From NCBI GenBank assembly GCA_007125415.1, contig SLDH01000297.1:1-10009 (forward strand): a stretch of 10,009 bases of DNA. Direction: 5' to 3'. Both the position numbers and the translations under genes were made by a program. The stretch comes from Roseovarius sp. GTDB lineage: Bacteria; Pseudomonadota; Alphaproteobacteria; Rhodobacterales; Rhodobacteraceae. Position 1 is the stretch's first letter, and each line of letters starts with the position of its first letter. The notes beneath the pieces were generated by a model. That model was not told where the DNA came from. It searched no databases and saw nothing but the letters and a program-made list of their open reading frames with translations. This document shows positions 7,095 to 10,009 of this stretch, piece by piece.

Positions 7095-8467
7095 TGTTTC
7101 TTTCCGTGTTCGACATGTTCAAGGTCGGTATCGGCCCGTCTTCCTCGCATACGATGGGGCCCATGGTGGCCGCTGCGCGCTTTCTGGAACTGATGCGCGC
7201 GGCACCTTTCGAATTTCACGGGTTGAAGGGCAGCCTGCACGGAAGCCTTGCCTTTACAGGTGTCGGCCATGCGACAGACCGCGCCACCATTCTGGGGCTC
7301 GCCGGGTTCGTACCCGAAACCTACGATCCTGCCGAGGCCGAGACCGCACTTGCCGCGATACGCGACACCCACCGCATAAGCCCACCGGACCTGCCCTCGC
7401 TCGCTTTCAACCCCCGCGAGGATCTGCTTTTCGATTTCGGGCCCAACCTGCCCGGCCACGCCAATGGCATGGTTCTGATGGCCACGGACCGGCAGGGCGA
7501 CGTGATCCTGCGCGAGACCTATTATTCCATCGGTGGCGGTTTCGTGATGACCGAAGAGGAATTGGCGCAGGGTCGCAACACCGATGAGGGAGAGCCGGTT
7601 CCCTATCCTTTCAAGAGTGCTGCTGAAATGCTGACCATGGCCGAAACCTCGGGCAAGAGCATCGCCGAGATGAAACGTGCCAACGAACATGCGCGCGGCG
7701 GTCCTGAAAATCTGCGCTCGGGTGTGGCGCGTATCTGGCAGGTGATGAATGATTGCATCCAGCGCGGGCTGGAGAATGACGGCACCTTGCCGGGCGGGTT
7801 GAATGTGCGCCGTCGCGCCAAGGGCATTCACGATGCGCTTCTGGCAGAGCGCGGCACGAACCTGATGGCACCTCACAAGATCAACGACTGGATCAGCACC
7901 TATGCCATGGCCGTGAACGAGGAGAATGCGGCAGGCGGGCAGGTGGTCACGGCCCCCACAAATGGGGCGGCGGGTGTGGTGCCTGCGGTGATCCGTTACT
8001 GGCTCGATCATGTTCCCGGTGCGCAGGAGCGCCAGATCGAGGAATTTCTGCTGACGGCGGCGGCGATCGGTGGTCTGGTGAAGTTCAATGCCTCCATTTC
8101 CGGAGCAGAGGCGGGCTGTCAGGCCGAGGTGGGCAGTGCTTCGGCAATGGGGGCTGCGGGTCTGGCGGCGGTGCTGGGCGGCACACCCGCGCAGATCGAG
8201 AATGCCGCCGAGATCGCGCTCGAGCATCATCTCGGCATGACCTGTGATCCGGTAAAGGGCCTTGTGCAGGTGCCTTGTATCGAGCGCAACGGGCTGGGCG
8301 CGATCAAGGCGGTAAGCGCGGCCTCGCTGGCGCTGAGAGGCGACGGCACCCATCTGGTGCCGCTTGATGCCTGTATCGAGACGATGCGCCAGACCGGTGC
8401 CGACATGAGCGAGAAATACAAGGAAACCTCGCTGGGCGGCCTGGCGGTGAACATTCCCAACTGTTGA
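7094..8467 (+). CDS. sdaA: L-serine ammonia-lyase (iron-sulfur L-serine dehydratase), single chain
   Basis: SdaA deaminates L-serine to pyruvate and ammonia in the cytoplasm using a [4Fe-4S] cluster rather than pyridoxal phosphate. The 457-residue protein is full length (E. coli SdaA, 454). The N-terminal beta domain starts [20 protein letters not shown], with the conserved SSSHT substrate-site motif at 16-20, and includes [11 protein letters not shown]. The catalytic alpha domain contains [10 protein letters not shown] (286-295) and [18 protein letters not shown]. Cluster ligands are Cys342, Cys384 and Cys395. The protein ends in Cys457, matching the C-terminal tail cysteine that acts as fourth ligand in the Legionella enzyme. 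The start shares one base with the GST-like stop (TGATG) and is probably coupled. I see no clear terminator in the 195 bases before the next gene. Confidence 0.97.
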   Translation: MFLSVFDMFKVGIGPSSSHTMGPMVAAARFLELMRAAPFEFHGLKGSLHGSLAFTGVGHATDRATILGLAGFVPETYDPAEAETALAAIRDTHRISPPDLPSLAFNPREDLLFDFGPNLPGHANGMVLMATDRQGDVILRETYYSIGGGFVMTEEELAQGRNTDEGEPVPYPFKSAAEMLTMAETSGKSIAEMKRANEHARGGPENLRSGVARIWQVMNDCIQRGLENDGTLPGGLNVRRRAKGIHDALLAERGTNLMAPHKINDWISTYAMAVNEENAAGGQVVTAPTNGAAGVVPAVIRYWLDHVPGAQERQIEEFLLTAAAIGGLVKFNASISGAEAGCQAEVGSASAMGAAGLAAVLGGTPAQIENAAEIALEHHLGMTCDPVKGLVQVPCIERNGLGAIKAVSAASLALRGDGTHLVPLDACIETMRQTGADMSEKYKETSLGGLAVNIPNC

Positions 8468-8590
8468 AGATGGCTGCGCCCCTCGACGGCGCGCTTCCGA
8501 GATCGGGTCCTTGGGCAGGCGAGCCATGGTGCTTTGGCGTTTTCCCGCTGATGACATCGCGGCGTATTGCGAATTGAAGGCCCGTTCGGT

Positions 8591-8618
8591 TTGACGAAAC
8601 CTGTCATTCCGCTACTGT
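8591..8618 (+). promoter_or_regulatory. Candidate sigma70-type promoter of the HiPIP gene
   Basis: TTGACG (8591-8596) is followed after 16 bases by TACTGT (8613-8618). This places transcription initiation near 8625, about 38 bases before the HiPIP start codon. An A/T-rich run (AATTTTTTTGAAA) and the Shine-Dalgarno AAGGGAGA lie between. It is one of the better housekeeping-type promoter matches in the window and would make the HiPIP gene its own transcription unit. Confidence 0.6.
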
Positions 8619-8662
8619 TGCCGAGTTGGAATTTTTTTGAAAGCCAAGGGAGACCCCAGCCA

Positions 8663-8989
8663 ATGTACGACAAGATTGATACCGCGCGCCGCGCGCTTCT
8701 GAGCAAACTGGCCGCGCTGGGCGCGATTGCACCGCTCACCGGTGTCGCGATCACCGCGGGCAGCCCTGCCGCGGCGGATGAGCGGGCCGAGGACGGCCAT
8801 GCGCATGACTATGTCAATGATGCTGCCGATGCCGCAGATCACCGGCGCTACCGCGAAGGCTCGCTCTGCTCCAACTGCATTTTCTGGCAGGGTGGTGACG
8901 AGGAGTGGGGCGGATGTCAGCATCCGGCCTTCCGCAATGTCGAGGTGAATGCAAATGGATGGTGCAACGCCTGGGCCCGCGGTAGCTGA
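8663..8989 (+). CDS. High-potential iron-sulfur protein (HiPIP), Tat-exported
   Basis: HiPIPs are small soluble periplasmic [4Fe-4S] electron carriers. They usually take electrons from the cytochrome bc1 complex and pass them to a photosynthetic reaction centre or terminal oxidase. The 108-residue precursor has a twin-arginine signal (ARRALLSKL at 8-16), a hydrophobic alanine-rich core, and a probable cleavage site after Ala38 (SPAAA, then DE). Mature length is about 70. The four cluster ligands are Cys69 and Cys72 (CSNC), Cys85 (WGGC) and Cys101 (GWCNAW), the classic HiPIP order. [14 protein letters not shown] before the first Cys also fits the family. Tat export agrees with cluster insertion in the cytoplasm. 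AAGGGAGA gives a good Shine-Dalgarno. The gene has its own candidate promoter and is followed by a strong terminator. The window shows no photosynthesis genes, so the electron acceptor is unknown. Confidence 0.94.
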   Translation: MYDKIDTARRALLSKLAALGAIAPLTGVAITAGSPAAADERAEDGHAHDYVNDAADAADHRRYREGSLCSNCIFWQGGDEEWGGCQHPAFRNVEVNANGWCNAWARGS

Positions 8990-9027
8990 CCAGCGCCTGT
9001 CGGATTTTACTGTAAGGATATTGCAAG

Positions 9028-9057
9028 CGGGCGGCAGAGCAATCTGCCGCCCGTTTT
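9028..9057 (+). terminator. Rho-independent terminator after the HiPIP gene
   Basis: A perfect 11-bp stem, CGGGCGGCAGA (9028-9038) with TCTGCCGCCCG (9043-9053), is closed by a GCAA (GNRA-type) tetraloop and followed directly by TTTT (9054-9057). It lies 39 bases after the HiPIP stop codon, so the HiPIP message should end here. Confidence 0.9.
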
Positions 9058-9168
9058 GCCTGGCGGCCGACCCGGATAGCATTAAGAGGCTGCTCACAGG
9101 TCCTGCGCATGTCCGTTTTGCCACGGATGGCAGGAAATTGTTCCTCGCCACGCCACCCGACACGCCCT

Positions 9169-9191
9169 GGCCCGGGCGACCAGCCCGGGCC
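9169..9191. repeat. Perfect hairpin 1 in the pre-upp spacer
   Basis: GGCCCGGGC (9169-9177) and GCCCGGGCC (9183-9191) form a perfect 9-bp GC stem with a 5-base loop, GACCA. No T-tract follows. It is the first of a cluster of hairpins. Confidence 0.7.
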
Positions 9192-9207
9192 GCGGTAAGG
9201 AGGATCA

Positions 9208-9232
9208 GAAAACTGCCCGGGGGGCAGTTTTC
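9208..9232. terminator. Bidirectional terminator-like palindrome
   Basis: GAAAACTGCCC (9208-9218) and GGGCAGTTTTC (9222-9232) form a perfect 11-bp stem around a GGG loop. A GC core flanked by A4 on one side and T4 on the other is the layout of an intrinsic terminator that works from both directions. No gene ends nearby: the HiPIP terminator is 150 bases upstream and upp starts 280 bases downstream. It may therefore stop an unrecognised short transcript or belong to a repeat element. Confidence 0.6.
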
Positions 9233-9242
9233 CCGACGAACA

Positions 9243-9289
9243 CCCTCCCCCGTCAAACCGCAGGTTTGCCTTCGGCAAAACGGGGAGGG
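9243..9289. repeat. Forked hairpin with two mutually exclusive inner stems
   Basis: Outer arms CCCTCCCCCGT (9243-9253) and ACGGGGAGGG (9280-9289) pair over 10 bp with one bulged C. Inside are two perfect 6-bp hairpins that share four bases. CAAACC (9254-9259) pairs with GGTTTG (9263-9268), and TTTGCC (9265-9270) pairs with GGCAAA (9274-9279) across a TTC loop. Only one inner stem can form at full length at a time. Confidence 0.6.
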
Positions 9290-9301
9290 CGCGTTGCGAC
9301 G

Positions 9302-9326
9302 CTTCAAAGAGCTCAACGCTCGGAAG
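9302..9326. repeat. Small two-part hairpin in the pre-upp spacer
   Basis: CTTC (9302-9305) and GAAG (9323-9326) enclose GAGC (9309-9312) and GCTC (9318-9321), an interrupted stem of 4 + 4 bp. On its own it could be chance. It is listed because it continues the hairpin series, and a further 4-bp stem, GGGC/GCCC, lies at 9384-9394. Confidence 0.3.
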
Positions 9327-9511
9327 TCTCTGGCGACCATAAAGCACTGCAGCCCCGGCGTGGGGAAGCGCCCACCCAGGGTCGGGCGAGGCCCTCTGCG
9401 CATCGACCCAGCCATTGGAGAAGTACAGTTTTCATGCAAAGTTCCAGTCAATTCCCTCTTCCCGCCTCACTTTGACGACACACCAGACTGACCCCAGCGC
9501 CGGGAGTGCCC

Positions 9512-10009
9512 ATGCAAGACCATCTCACGATCGTCAAACACCCTCTGGTTCAGCACAAACTGAGCCTGATGCGCGAGAAGGACACGCCGACAGCCGTATT
9601 CCGGCAGCTGTTGCGCGAGATCAGTCAGCTTCTGGCCTATGAGGTGACCGGTCATCTGCCGCTGACCCGCAAGCGGATCGAGACACCGCTCACGGAAATG
9701 AACGCACCAGTGCTCGACGGGCGCAAGCTGGCGCTGATCTCGATCCTGCGGGCGGGTAATGGCCTGCTTGACGGGATGCTGGAACTGATTCCCTCCGCGC
9801 GGGTGGGTTTCGTGGGCCTTTATCGCGATGAGGCGACCTTGCAGCCGGTCCAGTATTATTTCAAGGTGCCTGACCTTCTGGGCGAGCGTCTTGTGATCGT
9901 GGTCGATCCGATGCTGGCCACCGGCAATTCCGCCTCTGCCGCGATTGACCTGCTCAAGGCGGCCGGGGCCAGGGATATTCGCTTTCTTTGCCTGTTGGCG
10001 GCTCCTGAA
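9512..10009 (+). CDS. upp: Uracil phosphoribosyltransferase (3' end outside window)
   Basis: Upp is a cytoplasmic pyrimidine-salvage enzyme that joins uracil to PRPP to give UMP. 166 of about 210 residues are visible. The start at 9512 has GGGAG six bases upstream. Family landmarks are [20 protein letters not shown], the ETPLTEM segment, [30 protein letters not shown] (given here as separate conserved blocks), and the PRPP-binding loop [12 protein letters not shown] (130-141). The loop reads ATGNS where E. coli has ATGGS, which I believe is common in alphaproteobacterial versions. The C-terminal uracil-binding part is outside the window. The product is otherwise ordinary. The gene is separated from the HiPIP gene by a terminator and the hairpin-rich spacer, so it probably has its own promoter. 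Confidence 0.96.
   Translation, partial: MQDHLTIVKHPLVQHKLSLMREKDTPTAVFRQLLREISQLLAYEVTGHLPLTRKRIETPLTEMNAPVLDGRKLALISILRAGNGLLDGMLELIPSARVGFVGLYRDEATLQPVQYYFKVPDLLGERLVIVVDPMLATGNSASAAIDLLKAAGARDIRFLCLLAAPE

Larger units (their letters stand above)
9058..9511. other. Gene-free spacer between HiPIP and upp, rich in hairpins
   Basis: I see no credible gene on either strand in these 454 bases. The open frames that cross them have no family-like sequence, start inside the HiPIP gene or read through the palindromes, and lack a good Shine-Dalgarno. From 9058 to about 9168 nothing stands out. From 9169 to 9394 there is a run of perfect inverted repeats, listed separately. From 9395 to 9511 there is ordinary sequence leading to the upp Shine-Dalgarno (GGGAG at 9502-9506). 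I could not identify a convincing upp promoter. Confidence 0.6.

Noticed and set aside
8476..8492. GCGCC/GGCGC stem after sdaA as a terminator
   Set aside because: The stem has only 5 bp, with a 7-base loop and no T-tract.
7061..8557. 498-codon open frame opposite sdaA
   Set aside because: It is an antisense shadow of a well-supported gene, with no domain sequence of its own. GC-rich codon bias commonly opens such frames.
8612..9451. 279-codon minus-strand frame across HiPIP and the spacer
   Set aside because: It is antisense to a real gene and reads through the hairpins; no recognisable protein features.
9472..9477. TTGACG as a -35 box for upp
   Set aside because: No -10-like hexamer lies 15-19 bases downstream, and initiation there would leave almost no leader before the ATG at 9512.
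8949..9491. 180-codon plus-strand frame running from inside HiPIP across the spacer
   Set aside because: It starts within the HiPIP gene, crosses the terminator and all the palindromes, has no good Shine-Dalgarno and resembles no family.

Overview
The window is GC-rich, densely coding DNA that looks like an alphaproteobacterial chromosome, most likely from the Rhodobacteraceae/Roseobacter group. The grounds are codon bias, the hflK-hflC-DUF2065-degP arrangement, an RpiA of about 262 residues and a Tat-exported HiPIP. The species cannot be told. Every gene has a recognisable housekeeping or electron-transfer function. I did not find a new multi-gene system, and the more unusual signals are non-coding or small.

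Left half (1-6211), all on the minus strand and read from right to left: rpiA (ribose-5-phosphate isomerase), gor (glutathione reductase), hflK, hflC, a DUF2065 small membrane protein, and a degP-family periplasmic protease that runs off the left edge. hflK, hflC and DUF2065 overlap by 1 and 4 bases and are clearly one translationally coupled operon. degP follows after a 137-base gap that carries its own plausible promoter, a small hairpin and a strong Shine-Dalgarno that points to a GTG start. HflK/HflC (modulators of the membrane protease FtsH), the DUF2065 protein and the DegP-type protease together form a membrane and envelope protein quality-control block. rpiA supplies pentose-phosphate intermediates and gor keeps glutathione reduced. 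gor carries an in-frame, low-complexity insert of about 39 codons.

Right half, plus strand: a glutathione S-transferase-like gene begins in the 178-base divergent region opposite rpiA and overlaps sdaA (iron-sulfur L-serine dehydratase) by one base. A separate short transcription unit follows: a promoter, a Tat-exported high-potential iron-sulfur protein and a strong intrinsic terminator. About 450 bases without a credible gene come next, densely packed with perfect inverted repeats (a terminator-like palindrome and a forked hairpin among them). The window ends inside upp (uracil phosphoribosyltransferase), which runs off the right edge.
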